The position numbers were made by a program, and so were the translations under genes. The notes below the pieces were generated by a model. The model did not search any database and had not been told where the DNA came from. It was given only the letters and a program-made list of their open reading frames with translations. Shown here in pieces: positions 9,138 through 19,480 of a stretch of 64,000 nucleotides of DNA (its first letter is position 1; each line of letters starts with the position of its first letter). Origin of the DNA: Lachnospiraceae bacterium (lineage in GTDB: Bacteria > Bacillota > Clostridia > Lachnospirales > Lachnospiraceae); assembly GCA_017440375.1 (NCBI GenBank), contig JAFSHK010000003.1:48626-112625 (forward strand). Reading direction: 5' to 3'.

Positions 9138-9223
9138 GTTTATATGATAAGAAAGTGCTTGCAGATAGAGAGGAAGACAAGGCATTTAGTGCGCAAAAGG
9201 CATGCGCAGAAATGAGGATTTGT

Positions 9224-10240
9224 ATGAAAAGAGTTGTGATATCCGGACCGACGGGTGCAATCGGAATGGCATTAATTGAAAAATGTATGGAAGAAAAAAC
9301 AGAAGTGTTAGCAATCTGTCATAAAGGTTCTGCAAGAATCAAAAACATTCCTGTTTCGCCGTTTGTAACGGTTTTGGAAGCAGATTTGTCGGACTATAAA
9401 AATTTGTATTGTGGTTTGTGCGAAAACAAGGAAGAAAGAGCACAGGAAGAAAAAGCGAACTATGATGTTTTTTATCATTTTGCTTGGAACGGAACAGTTG
9501 GTGATGCCAGAAACGATATGCATTTGCAGACAAATAACATAGCCTGTACAATGGATGCGGTAGAGTTAGCACAACGTTTGGGATGTCATACTTTTATTGG
9601 CGCGGGTTCACAGGCGGAGTATGGCAGGGCAGAAGGAAAATTAACACCGGATATGCCGACCAGACCGGAAAGCGGATATGGTATGGCAAAATTATGCGCA
9701 GGACAGATGAGTCGTGTGGTTTGTGAAAAAATGCATATGAAGCATATATGGACGAGAATTCTGAGTGTTTATGGTCCGTATGATGGTGCGGGAAGTATGG
9801 TTATGAGTGCGGTGAAGAAGTTTTGGAATAATGAGCAGGCAGCTTTTACACCGGGAGAACAGATGTGGGATTATCTGTACAGCAGAGATGCTGCCGACAT
9901 TTTTTATGCACTTGGAGAAAAAGGGGTACATGGTGCGGTATACTGTGTAGGAAGTGGACAAGCAAGTATGCTGAAGGAGTATATTAAAGATATTTATAGT
10001 GTGATAGAAGATTTTCGGCAGTCGGGAGACGAAGAGAAGCAAGAAGAGGCTTCGTTAAACAAGCAGATGCCGGAATGGGAAAATGAATTGGAAGAACGAT
10101 TGGGAATCGGTCTTGTTCCGTATGCGGAGAAGCAGGTGATGTATTTGTGCGCAGATACTACACTTTTAGAGCAACATATAGGCAAAATACCACATACGGA
10201 TTTTCGGCAGGGAATTCGGAGTATTCTACGCGTTCACTAA
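9224..10240 (+). CDS. NAD-dependent epimerase/dehydratase (nucleotide-sugar SDR)
   Basis: 338 residues from the ATG at 9224, chosen because GAGGA stands just before it and the Rossmann motif (GPTGAIGMAL, residues 8-17) then sits at the N-terminus; an upstream GTG at 9155 would add 23 unlikely residues. Extended SDR features: HFAWNG, GAGSQAEYG, and Tyr-x-x-x-Lys in YGMAKL. The closest recognisable kin are nucleotide-sugar reductases and epimerases of O-antigen clusters. Because no rfbD is visible, it might reduce or epimerise the dTDP-4-keto sugar made by RfbB. The sequence between about 265 and 300 is unusually charged. Substrate unknown. Confidence 0.75.
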   Translation: MKRVVISGPTGAIGMALIEKCMEEKTEVLAICHKGSARIKNIPVSPFVTVLEADLSDYKNLYCGLCENKEERAQEEKANYDVFYHFAWNGTVGDARNDMHLQTNNIACTMDAVELAQRLGCHTFIGAGSQAEYGRAEGKLTPDMPTRPESGYGMAKLCAGQMSRVVCEKMHMKHIWTRILSVYGPYDGAGSMVMSAVKKFWNNEQAAFTPGEQMWDYLYSRDAADIFYALGEKGVHGAVYCVGSGQASMLKEYIKDIYSVIEDFRQSGDEEKQEEASLNKQMPEWENELEERLGIGLVPYAEKQVMYLCADTTLLEQHIGKIPHTDFRQGIRSILRVH

Positions 10241-10307
10241 TTCTACTGCATTTGCACAAAGACGATAAGAATATAGTATGTTCTAGAAATAAAAGGATAT
10301 GGCGATT

Positions 10308-12347
10308 ATGAGAGATACGAAAGTTAAAAAAAATCAGAGATTAAGAAAAGCCAGAGTATGGCCATCTATTATCATGTTTATTGGTTTCTTGGTATTATGT
10401 TTGAGCATGATAGCAATCTTTGTTGAGATGTTTGCGACCTATATAGTTGGAATGAGGCTTGCGCAAATGTATGAGGATACGAGGGATAAAAGTGAAATTT
10501 TCAATGTTCTTATGAAGAATGAAGGAACCGTAGAGGGCGCAGTTATTCAAATGGATAAATATTTGATAGAAGATAGTGCTGTTTGTATCGTTAATCGTGA
10601 AAAAGAACAAGTGGCAATAAATGGTGATTCAGAACCGAATTTTGAATATTATCTGGAAATTCCCATGCTTGGTGGGATGAAAATTATTGGGGATACAACG
10701 TGGGAATCCGGAGTGAATAGAGTGATTGGAATTCGGATGGATGAAATTTTCGAAGGAGCTTTCGTAACAGTAAGTGATTATGAGATGGAGAATTCCAGCT
10801 GGTTACAGGAAGCAATTGTAAATCAGAGGGTCTGGCTGGCAGTGCCTTGCAGGGACAGTCAGGAAGAGTATATGCTATGTGTTAGGTATACGTTACAGAT
10901 TCTGAGACAGGATATTCTTTATGTGAGTCTTTTTGGGATATTTATGTTTTTGGTATTGTTAATCCCTATCGTTTTATTGTTTATAAACACGGTTAAAGAA
11001 GTTATTACACAGCGAAAGATGGTAAGATTGTTCTATTTGGACAATGTGACAGATGGGAAAAACTGGATGTACTTCCAAAGTCATGCTTCACGTATTGTTA
11101 ATCAATATTATAATAGCAAAAAAACATATGCTGTTGTTAACTTACACTTGGAGAGATATACAAATTACTGTGCTTGTCATGGTGTTGAGGCTGGAGAAGA
11201 ATTGTTAGGGGCGGTAGATGGTTTTTTAAAAGCGCGCATGAATAGAGGAGAGATTTTTGCCCGTTATGAAGGAGCTGACTTTGGCTTGCTGCTTTGCTGC
11301 GAGGAAGAGAATATGCAGGCCAATATGATGTACATACAGAAACGATTGTGTTCTTTGTTGGCAGAACTGACAGGGTTAAAAGCGAATCAGAAAATTAATT
11401 TTTATGCAGGCATCTACATGATATTTCCGGATATGGAAGGGAATAGGAAGAAAATTAGAAAAAGTATTGATATTGATCAATGCTATAGTTATGCCAGAAC
11501 AGCAAAGGATAGTACAAAATGTCATGAAGGAAATAGAATCTCATTTTTTGACCAAGAGATGTTGCAGCAGCAGATGTGGGAACGAAAGGTAGAAAATACC
11601 ATGGAAACAGCGCTAAACAACGAAGAATTCCAAGTATATCTACAACCCAAATGTAGTCCGTTAGATGGAAAAGTGTTGGGGGCAGAGGCCCTTGTGCGTT
11701 GGATTAATCCGACAGAAGGATGTATTGAGCCAGAGCGATTTATTTCCATTTTTGAGGACAATGGTTTTATTACAAAGCTTGATGAGTATATGATTTCTCG
11801 TGTGGCGAAACAACAGGCAGAATGGACGATTCAGGGGAAAAAGCTGGTGCCGATATCGGTTAATGTGTCAAGAGCTCATGTTATGCAGGAAGGATTTGCA
11901 GAGAAGCTGTGTCAATTAGTAGATGCCTATGGACCAAGTCATGAACTTGTTGAAATAGAAATAACAGAAAGTGCTTTCTTTGATGATAAGGATATCCTGG
12001 TAGAAAACGTAAGAAAGTTAAAAGGGTATGGTTTCAAAGTGGCCATGGATGATTTTGGTGCCGGGTATTCCTCTTTGAATTCTTTAAAAGACATTCCACT
12101 GGATGAACTAAAATTGGATCGAGAATTTTTTGCGGGAAATGATGAGGATGGCAGGGCATCCATTGTTGTACATGAGATAATTCGACTTGCTAAGAATTTG
12201 GGGATGCGTGTTGCTGCAGAAGGTGTTGAAAAAAGGGAACAGGTAGATTTTTTGGCAAGGAATGGATGTGACACAATTCAAGGTTTTTATTTTGCAGAAC
12301 CAATGTCGATTAGTGATTTTGTAGAAAAAATGGAGAACGAGGTATAA
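10308..12347 (+). CDS. Membrane GGDEF(degenerate)-EAL cyclic-di-GMP phosphodiesterase
   Basis: 679 residues from the ATG at 10308, which is 11 bases from AAAAGG; the ATG three codons earlier is too close to it. Helices at about 18-42 and 200-225 enclose a 160-residue sensor domain. A GGDEF-like domain follows, but its signature reads RYEGADF, so it should not make cyclic-di-GMP. The EAL domain (about 415-679) has an intact EALVRW (Glu460), NVS, EITES, DDFGAGYSS (Asp581/Asp582), KLDR and EGVE, so it should hydrolyse cyclic-di-GMP. Its stop overlaps the start of the hybrid kinase (TAATG), so the two are translationally coupled inside the polysaccharide cluster. Confidence 0.88.
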   Translation: MRDTKVKKNQRLRKARVWPSIIMFIGFLVLCLSMIAIFVEMFATYIVGMRLAQMYEDTRDKSEIFNVLMKNEGTVEGAVIQMDKYLIEDSAVCIVNREKEQVAINGDSEPNFEYYLEIPMLGGMKIIGDTTWESGVNRVIGIRMDEIFEGAFVTVSDYEMENSSWLQEAIVNQRVWLAVPCRDSQEEYMLCVRYTLQILRQDILYVSLFGIFMFLVLLIPIVLLFINTVKEVITQRKMVRLFYLDNVTDGKNWMYFQSHASRIVNQYYNSKKTYAVVNLHLERYTNYCACHGVEAGEELLGAVDGFLKARMNRGEIFARYEGADFGLLLCCEEENMQANMMYIQKRLCSLLAELTGLKANQKINFYAGIYMIFPDMEGNRKKIRKSIDIDQCYSYARTAKDSTKCHEGNRISFFDQEMLQQQMWERKVENTMETALNNEEFQVYLQPKCSPLDGKVLGAEALVRWINPTEGCIEPERFISIFEDNGFITKLDEYMISRVAKQQAEWTIQGKKLVPISVNVSRAHVMQEGFAEKLCQLVDAYGPSHELVEIEITESAFFDDKDILVENVRKLKGYGFKVAMDDFGAGYSSLNSLKDIPLDELKLDREFFAGNDEDGRASIVVHEIIRLAKNLGMRVAAEGVEKREQVDFLARNGCDTIQGFYFAEPMSISDFVEKMENEV

Positions 12348-15300
12348 TGTATAATTTGGTTGTTGGATTGCAGTATATCGGAATAGTGATTTTGTTCGCG
12401 GAAATATTTTATATTGTTCGGCAAAAGCCGTCTGCGCAACAGGTGCGTATGCTGCTAATGAATATTGCTTTGTTGATTAATTTTGTGGGATATTTGTTTG
12501 AAATGCAGGCATCTACGCCGGAACAGGCATTGCAGGCGGTAAAGTTCATTTATCTGGGCAAACCTATTATTGTGCTGACTATGTTCCTGTTTGTGTTGGA
12601 GTACTGTAAGGTTAAGGTACCGGTGTGGTTAAGTAGTGTTCTTGCGTGTGTACATGCATTGATTACTTTCTTGGTAATGACTTGTGAACACCATGATTTA
12701 TATTACAGCAGTATTGATTATACAAAGGAAGGATTATTCCCACATCTTATTTTGGGACATGGCCTAGCTTATTATTTCTTTATGGGACTTCTTGGGATAT
12801 ATTTGATTATCATGGCAACCTTGTGCATTCGAAGATATAGAGTTGTCAAACATGAGACTGAAAAGAGGGGGATTCCCAAGATACTTTCGGTTGTTTTTAT
12901 TATGTCATTCAGCCTTATCATATTTTTGACAGGAAAAACAGGTGGATATGATACGACTTTGTTTGCTTATTTGGTTTCGAATCTTATCTTGTTTATGGCA
13001 TTATGTAAGGATAAAATTTTGGATGCAGTATTGATAGCAAAAGAAAAGGCGATAGATGAACAGGATGATGGTCTGATTGTATTGGATGCAGAAAACTATC
13101 TCATTTATTATAACCAAAAAGCAAAAGAACTGTTTCCGTTTTCGGATGCATCAAAACATATGGCCATTATAGAAGAGTTGGATAATTGCATTTTACATAA
13201 TAGAAATATTGAGCGCGAAAGAAGGGTTCATGAAGTATCAAGCCGTATGTTAATGCAGAAGCGGGTTTATCTTGGCAAGATGTATGTCTTAAATGATATT
13301 ACAGAAAGTACTCGTTATGCGCAAAGTGCCAGGGAACAAACAGAGATTATGAAAGCCTTAAAGGAACAGGCAGAGGAAGCGAATAGGGCCAAATCCGCCT
13401 TTTTGTCGAATATGTCTCATGAAATCAGGACACCTATGAATGCCATTGTAGGAATGACGGAAATTTTGTTGAGAGACAAACTATCGGCGCAACAAATGGG
13501 TTATTTGATGAATATTAAAAACTCTGGAAATGCACTTTTAAATATTATTAATGACATTCTGGATTTCTCAAAAATTGAATCCGGAAAGCTGGAAATTGTA
13601 GAAGCAGAATATGATCCGGTGTCTGTATTGGGCGATCTTGGTATGATTTTTTTGAGCCGTATTGGGGAGAAGGATGTAGAGCTTTTGTTTGATTTTGATG
13701 AGAAATTGCCGCGAAAGCTGTATGGAGATGCGCTTCGAATCAGGCAAATTATTATCAATATTGTAAACAATGCTATAAAATTTACCGAGGAAGGATATGT
13801 GAAATTACAGGTTCGAGTTGGAACTGTGATGCGTGATGAGGTGGAAATTCTTGTATCGGTACAAGATACAGGCCAAGGCATTAAGGAAGAAGATTTAAAG
13901 AAGCTTTTTGGTTCTTTTCAGCAGGTGGATGTTAAGAAAAATCATGGTAAAGAAGGAACCGGTCTGGGACTTGCCATATCCAAACAGCTTGTAGAGATGA
14001 TGGGGGGAACCATTGGAGTTCGCAGTGTTTATGGAGAGGGAAGTGAGTTCTTTTTTCACATTCACCAGAAAATCTGTGATGACAAACCGGCAGTAGAAAT
14101 TCACGATAAGGAAATGCAGAAGCATCTGCGTATCAGCGGATTTTTCAATGAGAAATATCTTTGGGATACATTGTCAGGGTTGGCAAAACAGTTTAATGTG
14201 AAGCTTATACCATATGAGCAATGGAAACAAACGGATGAGAAGGAACAACTGGATTACTTCTTTATGGATACGCTGGGAAGTGAAGAGATAGAGGAAGAAA
14301 TAGAAGCAGAGCAGTGTTTAGATAAACTTGGCGAAATTTATATATTGCGTAATCCGATGTTGGAGGATTGCGGGGTAGAAGGTGTTAACTTGATTAATAA
14401 ACCGCTCTTTACCATGAATTTCTGTCAGATTATTAATCATGAAACATTAGATTCCGGAATCGCTTCAGTGAGCCAGCAGAATTTTGTTGCACCGAGTGCT
14501 TCTGTTTTGATAGTGGACGATAATGAAATGAATCTGAAAGTAGCAATGGGCTTACTTGAGCCGTTGAAGATGAAAATTGACACTGCTGACAGTGGTAAGC
14601 GTGCAATGAAAATGATTCAGCAGAAGCGATACGACTTGATTTTTATGGATCATATGATGCCTGTAATGGATGGCATAGAGACCACAGAACGGATTCGGCA
14701 GTTGGAGGATGATTATTATCAGAAGGTACCTATTATTGCATTGTCTGCCAATGCAATGATAGATGCAAGAGAAAAATTTAAAAATGCCGGTATGAATGAT
14801 TTTGTGGCAAAGCCTATTGAGATGAAGGAAATTTGTAATTGTATCAGGAAATGGTTACCCGCAGAGTATATTCAGAGTGTGTTTGAAGATACCAAGGAAG
14901 CAGTCGAAGAGGTTGGAGAAGATTGTGATAATGTTGAGAATATCGAATTGCCCGGCATTGATAGGGAGGCCGGTATTAAAGCATCCGGCAGTGCGAAGCT
15001 TTGGGTTAGTCTTTTGGGAGATTTCTATAAATTGATTGACATGAAATCGAACAAACTGGAAAAATGTCTGAATGATGGCATGATAAGAGACTATACAATT
15101 GAAGTACACGCATTGAAAAATACAGCACGAATGATTGGAGCGTTGCAATTATCGGAATGGTTCTATCGTATGGAACAGTGTGGAAATGCGCAGGATGTGG
15201 AAACCATTAGAAAAGAAACACCGGAGCTGTTATTGGAATATCGCAGTTTTAAAGAAGTTTTGCGTCCTTATGGAGCGGTACAGAATAGTGAAAAACGAGA

Positions 15301-15532
15301 GGTATCCAAGGAGGAAGTGATAGCACTTTTGGCGAAAATGAGGGATGCCATGAATGATTTTGATTTGGATGGTGCAGACGAGGCAATGCAAGAGTTGGAG
15401 AAATGTGCTATTCCGGAAGAGTGTCAGACGATGATGGATACACTTCGTGTAGGAATTGCAGATGTAATGATGGAAGAAGTTATGCAAACGGCTGATGAGA
15501 TGATAGAACAAATGAAAAGAGTTTCCTTATGA
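12347..15532 (+). CDS. Seven-TM hybrid sensor histidine kinase with receiver and Hpt domains
   Basis: 1061 residues. Seven hydrophobic helices in the first 225 residues resemble the 7TM sensor module of histidine kinases, followed by a short PAS-like region (about 235-320), coiled linker, HisKA with SHEIRTPMNAIVGM (His358), and an ATPase domain with NIVNNAIKF, DTGQGI and GTGLGL. A receiver domain starts at about 718 (Asp724, Asp725, phospho-acceptor Asp768 in FMDHMMPVMDG), and an Hpt domain near the end has HALKNTARM (His921). It thus carries the relay His-Asp-His and would hand phosphate to a separate regulator not seen here. It is coupled to the upstream EAL gene by a one-base stop/start overlap. 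Confidence 0.92.
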   Translation: MYNLVVGLQYIGIVILFAEIFYIVRQKPSAQQVRMLLMNIALLINFVGYLFEMQASTPEQALQAVKFIYLGKPIIVLTMFLFVLEYCKVKVPVWLSSVLACVHALITFLVMTCEHHDLYYSSIDYTKEGLFPHLILGHGLAYYFFMGLLGIYLIIMATLCIRRYRVVKHETEKRGIPKILSVVFIMSFSLIIFLTGKTGGYDTTLFAYLVSNLILFMALCKDKILDAVLIAKEKAIDEQDDGLIVLDAENYLIYYNQKAKELFPFSDASKHMAIIEELDNCILHNRNIERERRVHEVSSRMLMQKRVYLGKMYVLNDITESTRYAQSAREQTEIMKALKEQAEEANRAKSAFLSNMSHEIRTPMNAIVGMTEILLRDKLSAQQMGYLMNIKNSGNALLNIINDILDFSKIESGKLEIVEAEYDPVSVLGDLGMIFLSRIGEKDVELLFDFDEKLPRKLYGDALRIRQIIINIVNNAIKFTEEGYVKLQVRVGTVMRDEVEILVSVQDTGQGIKEEDLKKLFGSFQQVDVKKNHGKEGTGLGLAISKQLVEMMGGTIGVRSVYGEGSEFFFHIHQKICDDKPAVEIHDKEMQKHLRISGFFNEKYLWDTLSGLAKQFNVKLIPYEQWKQTDEKEQLDYFFMDTLGSEEIEEEIEAEQCLDKLGEIYILRNPMLEDCGVEGVNLINKPLFTMNFCQIINHETLDSGIASVSQQNFVAPSASVLIVDDNEMNLKVAMGLLEPLKMKIDTADSGKRAMKMIQQKRYDLIFMDHMMPVMDGIETTERIRQLEDDYYQKVPIIALSANAMIDAREKFKNAGMNDFVAKPIEMKEICNCIRKWLPAEYIQSVFEDTKEAVEEVGEDCDNVENIELPGIDREAGIKASGSAKLWVSLLGDFYKLIDMKSNKLEKCLNDGMIRDYTIEVHALKNTARMIGALQLSEWFYRMEQCGNAQDVETIRKETPELLLEYRSFKEVLRPYGAVQNSEKREVSKEEVIALLAKMRDAMNDFDLDGADEAMQELEKCAIPEECQTMMDTLRVGIADVMMEEVMQTADEMIEQMKRVSL

Positions 15533-15598
15533 GATATTTTGTGGTAAAATAAATATGTATGTTTATGTCTTGATGACAGTGAAAGGTGAGGAAGCGAA

Positions 15599-16468
15599 AT
15601 GAAAGGAATTATTCTTGCAGGGGGTTCAGGAACTCGTTTATATCCGTTGACAAAGGCAATTTCCAAACAGATTATGCCTGTTTATGATAAACCTATGATT
15701 TATTATCCATTATCTATTTTGATGTTGGCCGGCATTAGGGATATTTTAATTATCTCAACACCAAGAGATTTGCCGGTGTTCAAAGAATTATTCGGAACCG
15801 GTGAACAGTTGGGGATTCGGATGGAATATGCAGTTCAGGAAACGCCAAGAGGACTTGCAGATGCTTTCATTATTGGTGCAGATTTTATTGGTGAAGATAG
15901 TGTGGCATTGGTTTTGGGAGATAATATTTTTTATGGACAGAGTTTCTCCAAGTTGCTTCGTGAAGTAGCCTCCAGAGAAAAGGGGGCTACCATTTTCGGT
16001 TATTATGTTCGTGATCCAAGAGAGTATGGAGTGGTAGAATTCGATGAGAATGGTATGGCATTGTCGATTGAAGAGAAACCGGAGCATCCGAAGAGTAACT
16101 ATGCTGTTCCGGGACTGTATTTCTATGATAATGATGTTGTAGAAATTGCCGCAAACGTGAAACCATCTGCGCGAGGTGAAATTGAAATTACAAGCATTAA
16201 CAATGAGTATTTACGTCGTGGAACACTTCACGTAGAAACATTAGGAAGAGGCTTTGCATGGTTAGATACCGGAAATCATGATTCCCTGCTGGATGCGGCA
16301 GATTTCGTAGCGGCATTCCAGAAACGTCAGGGATTATACATTTCCTGTATTGAAGAAATTGCCTATAAAAGAGGTTTTATTGATAAAGAACAGCTTCTGA
16401 AGCTGGCAGAACCGTTACTGAAGACGAATTATGGACAATATTTAGTAGAGGTTGCAAATGGGCTCTAA
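15599..16468 (+). CDS. rfbA: Glucose-1-phosphate thymidylyltransferase
   Basis: 289 residues, standard length. It makes dTDP-glucose from glucose-1-phosphate and dTTP, the first step of dTDP-6-deoxysugar synthesis. Nucleotide-binding [11 protein letters not shown] is at residues 8-18; [27 protein letters not shown] and [15 protein letters not shown] are strongly conserved in RfbA/RmlA. GTGAGGAAG precedes the start. The next gene begins inside its last codons, so the two are co-translated. Confidence 0.95.
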   Translation: MKGIILAGGSGTRLYPLTKAISKQIMPVYDKPMIYYPLSILMLAGIRDILIISTPRDLPVFKELFGTGEQLGIRMEYAVQETPRGLADAFIIGADFIGEDSVALVLGDNIFYGQSFSKLLREVASREKGATIFGYYVRDPREYGVVEFDENGMALSIEEKPEHPKSNYAVPGLYFYDNDVVEIAANVKPSARGEIEITSINNEYLRRGTLHVETLGRGFAWLDTGNHDSLLDAADFVAAFQKRQGLYISCIEEIAYKRGFIDKEQLLKLAEPLLKTNYGQYLVEVANGL

Positions 16469-17807
16469 GAGATTACGAAGGACGTTAGTTGCTGTTGTCA
16501 TGATTTTTTTGATGATAACCACAGTCATTTTTATGTTGAATTGGGAACTTGTAGAAGAGAAGCTTGGTGGTAAGACGACAACCGAGGAAGTGACTGCAGA
16601 AGTGGAAGAAACGGCAACTGACAAGAAGCAAATCGGAGATGATTTATCTGCTTTTTTACAGGATGAAACATTCTTTGATGCAGAAACACAGTATAAGAGT
16701 ATTGAAACGTATTCCGGAAGGAGCGTTAGTTTTATCATGAGTTCTGTTGCAAAGGATTTGCGTATTATGTTCCTTGACAGCAGTGGTGAATTAGTGACAG
16801 GGACTCCGTTTTCCGTAAATATTCAAGAACTGGGTGAGTATACGGATGAAGATGAAGATGGCATTATTTATATTGATGAACTTCGTGCCGGAGAATATAG
16901 TGTTTCTATGAATGAAATAGACGGCTATCGTGTGCCGAATACGGTAACTTCCATTAAAGTGAAACAGGAGATTGAATATCGGGTTCTGGATAGCGTGGAA
17001 TATATGATGTTGACCGAGAGAGACGTTGATGCAGACGAAGAAGACACTGAGGAAAAGGGTGCAATGCAGGATGCTGATGGTTCGGAAAACACAGAATTTC
17101 TATCCGCAGGAAGCGACAATACAGTTGGTATTGATGTTTCAAAATGGAATGAGACCATTGAGTGGGAGGCGGTTGCTGAGGCAGGTGTAGACTTTGCGAT
17201 TATTCGCTGTGGTTATAGAGGCTCTTCCAGTGGTTCATTGATTATTGACCCAATGTATGAAGAGAATATAGAAGGGGCAATAGAAGCAGGAATTCCGGTC
17301 GGTGTTTACTTCTTTACGCAGGCAGTGAATGAAATTGAGGCAATAGAAGAGGCTAGTATGGTAATCAACCTGATTAGAGACTATGATGTGGATTATCCGG
17401 TCTTTTTGGACAGCGAAAGTGCAGGTGGATCCGGTCGTGCGGATGATTTGGATGCGGACGAGCGTACAACAATTCACAAAGCATTCTTAGAAACGATTAC
17501 ATCTGCAGGCTATGCAACAGGTATTTATGGCTCCACAAATTGGTTAGAGAAGCAGGTTGATATGGATGAGTTATCCGATTATCGTACATGGCTTGCAGAA
17601 TATACCGATGTGCCGTCTTATGACGAATATTATCATATGTGGCAATATACTTCGAAAGGAAGCATTGATGGAATTTCTACCAATGTAGATTTGAACATAT
17701 GTTATATGAATATTGATACATCAATTGATCATTCCAGCAGTGCGGGTGGTTATTCCGGTGTAGTAAGCGGAGATACCGGTAATGTTCCGACGACAGATGA
17801 AGAATAG
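16458..17807 (+). CDS. Membrane-anchored GH25 muramidase (second copy)
   Basis: 449 residues from the ATG at 16458, six bases after AGAGG and overlapping the end of rfbA by 11 bases. One N-terminal helix (about 9-28), an acidic/Thr-rich spacer, a beta-rich domain with DEDEDGIIY (about 95-180), an acidic linker, then GH25 (about 222-415). Asp226 in GIDVSKW and Asp318/Glu320 in FLDSES fit the active site. The beta-rich plus GH25 arrangement is shared with the large protein at 4511-7891, but the long acidic cytoplasmic tail and BIG repeats are absent. Its place between rfbA and rfbC suggests local peptidoglycan opening during polymer attachment; that is inference. Confidence 0.85.
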   Translation: MGSKRLRRTLVAVVMIFLMITTVIFMLNWELVEEKLGGKTTTEEVTAEVEETATDKKQIGDDLSAFLQDETFFDAETQYKSIETYSGRSVSFIMSSVAKDLRIMFLDSSGELVTGTPFSVNIQELGEYTDEDEDGIIYIDELRAGEYSVSMNEIDGYRVPNTVTSIKVKQEIEYRVLDSVEYMMLTERDVDADEEDTEEKGAMQDADGSENTEFLSAGSDNTVGIDVSKWNETIEWEAVAEAGVDFAIIRCGYRGSSSGSLIIDPMYEENIEGAIEAGIPVGVYFFTQAVNEIEAIEEASMVINLIRDYDVDYPVFLDSESAGGSGRADDLDADERTTIHKAFLETITSAGYATGIYGSTNWLEKQVDMDELSDYRTWLAEYTDVPSYDEYYHMWQYTSKGSIDGISTNVDLNICYMNIDTSIDHSSSAGGYSGVVSGDTGNVPTTDEE

Positions 17808-17828
17808 TGTGTAGAAATGAGGATTAAA

Positions 17829-18392
17829 ATGGGAAAGATAACAGTGGAAACATGTGAAATAGAAGGATTAAAAGTGATTACGCCGGCAGTCTTTGGGGAT
17901 TCCAGAGGCTATTTCATGGAAACCTATCATTATGAAGATTATAAAGCGGCAGGTATTGACCAGGTATTTGTACAAGATAACCAATCAGCATCGGTAAAAG
18001 GTGTTTTGCGAGGTCTTCATTTTCAGATTAATTATCCGCAGGACAAGTTAGTGCGTGTCATTCAGGGGGAAGTATTTGATGTGGCAGTTGATTTACGTCC
18101 GGGTTCCGCAACTTATGGAAAGTGGTATGGTGTAGTGCTTTCTGCTGAGAATAAAAAGCAGTTCTTTATTCCGAAAGATTTTGCGCATGGTTTTTTGGTA
18201 TTGTCCGATTATGCTGAGTTTGCATATAAATGTACGGACTTCTATCATCCGAATGATGAAGGCGGAATTATATGGAACGATTCGGATGTGGGAATTGACT
18301 GGCCGATTCCGGAAGGTATGAAGCTTATTCAGTCTGAGAAAGATACCAAATGGGGCGGTATCAAAGAATTTACGGAAAAATATCGGAAATAA
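17829..18392 (+). CDS. rfbC: dTDP-4-dehydrorhamnose 3,5-epimerase
   Basis: 187 residues from the ATG at 17829, chosen because GAGG ends seven bases before it; an ATG 12 bases earlier is the alternative. The cupin-type fold carries DSRGYF, KGVLRGLHFQ (catalytic His64), KLVRVIQGEVFDVAVDLR, and FAHGFLVLSD, all signatures of RfbC/RmlC. It epimerises C3 and C5 of dTDP-4-keto-6-deoxyglucose on the way to dTDP-L-rhamnose. Directly followed by the exporter genes. Confidence 0.94.
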   Translation: MGKITVETCEIEGLKVITPAVFGDSRGYFMETYHYEDYKAAGIDQVFVQDNQSASVKGVLRGLHFQINYPQDKLVRVIQGEVFDVAVDLRPGSATYGKWYGVVLSAENKKQFFIPKDFAHGFLVLSDYAEFAYKCTDFYHPNDEGGIIWNDSDVGIDWPIPEGMKLIQSEKDTKWGGIKEFTEKYRK

Positions 18393-18413
18393 AAGTAAGG
18401 ATTTCGTAGAAAA

Positions 18414-19448
18414 ATGAGCATAAACGAAACGAATACAAAAGAAACAAAAATAAAGACAAGAAAAATATTTCCAAAGCCCGCAGCAATTGCTATATTCTGG
18501 GGGCTTGGTTTGATTTTGGCAATAGCGCTGATTATGCATCATAATCCATTAGCAGATCAAGTCACAGAGAATATGAAGAAATTCAGCGGATGTGTGCTGA
18601 TTACATTTACCTGTATAATTTTTGCATTGTTTTATGATGGATTAACAACGATTCCGACAGAACTTTTTCAGAGTAGAAAGCTTATCTGGAAGCTTGCTAA
18701 AAATGACTTTAAGAAGCGTTATGCAGGCTCTTATCTGGGTATTATCTGGGCAATGGCACAGCCGGTTGTTACCGTTGTTATGTATTGGATCGTATTTGAC
18801 AGAGTGTTTGATACAAGAAGCCAGCTTGTAGCAAGTGGTGTAGAGGTGCCATATGTTTTGTATCTGACAGCAGGTCTTGTTCCGTGGTTTTATTTTTCAG
18901 AAGCTATTACACAAGGTACAATGGCCCTCTTAGAATACACATATCTGGTGAAACAAGTAGTGTTTAATATTAGTATTTTGCCCATTATAAAAGTAGTTGC
19001 AGCAACTTTTATTCATATTTTCTTTATTGGAATTTTGTTGATTGTGTCTATTGGATATGGATATTATCCAAGTATATATACCTTGCAGCTTTTTTATTAT
19101 AGTTTCTGCCTCTTCTTATTAGTATTGGGTATGAGCTATTTTACCTGCGCAATTGTGGTATTTTTTAGAGATTTACAACAGGTTATCAATATAGCTTTGC
19201 AGATTGGTATGTGGGCAACTCCGATTTTGTGGGATATTTCTATGTTGACTGACAATATGAAGACATTTTTCAAATTAAATCCATTAGTTTATATTGTTAA
19301 CGGGTATCGGAGTGCGATTTACGAGGAAGTATGGTTTTGGGAGCATTTTTATTCTTCTACCTACTTCTGGATCTTTACAATCAGTTTATTCTGCATTGGA
19401 ACGTTGATATTTAGAAAGTTAAGAGTACATTTTGCTGATGTATTGTAA
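18414..19448 (+). CDS. ABC-2 type polysaccharide export permease (Wzm/TagG-like)
   Basis: 344 residues. The core LAKNDFKKRYAGSYLGIIWAMAQP is the signature of the O-antigen/teichoic-acid export permease family, followed by about six membrane helices. An extra N-terminal segment of about 75 residues with two helices precedes the family core, which is longer than the usual 260-270 residues. It should form a channel with the ATPase encoded next (gap 32 bases) and export a lipid-linked polysaccharide. The start follows AAGGA at a somewhat long distance. Confidence 0.9.
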   Translation: MSINETNTKETKIKTRKIFPKPAAIAIFWGLGLILAIALIMHHNPLADQVTENMKKFSGCVLITFTCIIFALFYDGLTTIPTELFQSRKLIWKLAKNDFKKRYAGSYLGIIWAMAQPVVTVVMYWIVFDRVFDTRSQLVASGVEVPYVLYLTAGLVPWFYFSEAITQGTMALLEYTYLVKQVVFNISILPIIKVVAATFIHIFFIGILLIVSIGYGYYPSIYTLQLFYYSFCLFLLVLGMSYFTCAIVVFFRDLQQVINIALQIGMWATPILWDISMLTDNMKTFFKLNPLVYIVNGYRSAIYEEVWFWEHFYSSTYFWIFTISLFCIGTLIFRKLRVHFADVL

Positions 19449-19480
19449 TGCGGCGAAAGGTCATTTGATGGAGATTTCAC

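Noticed and set aside
9155-9223. Longer epimerase from GTG 9155
   Set aside because: The extra residues precede the Rossmann start and have no homologous look; ATG 9224 has a GAGGA site.
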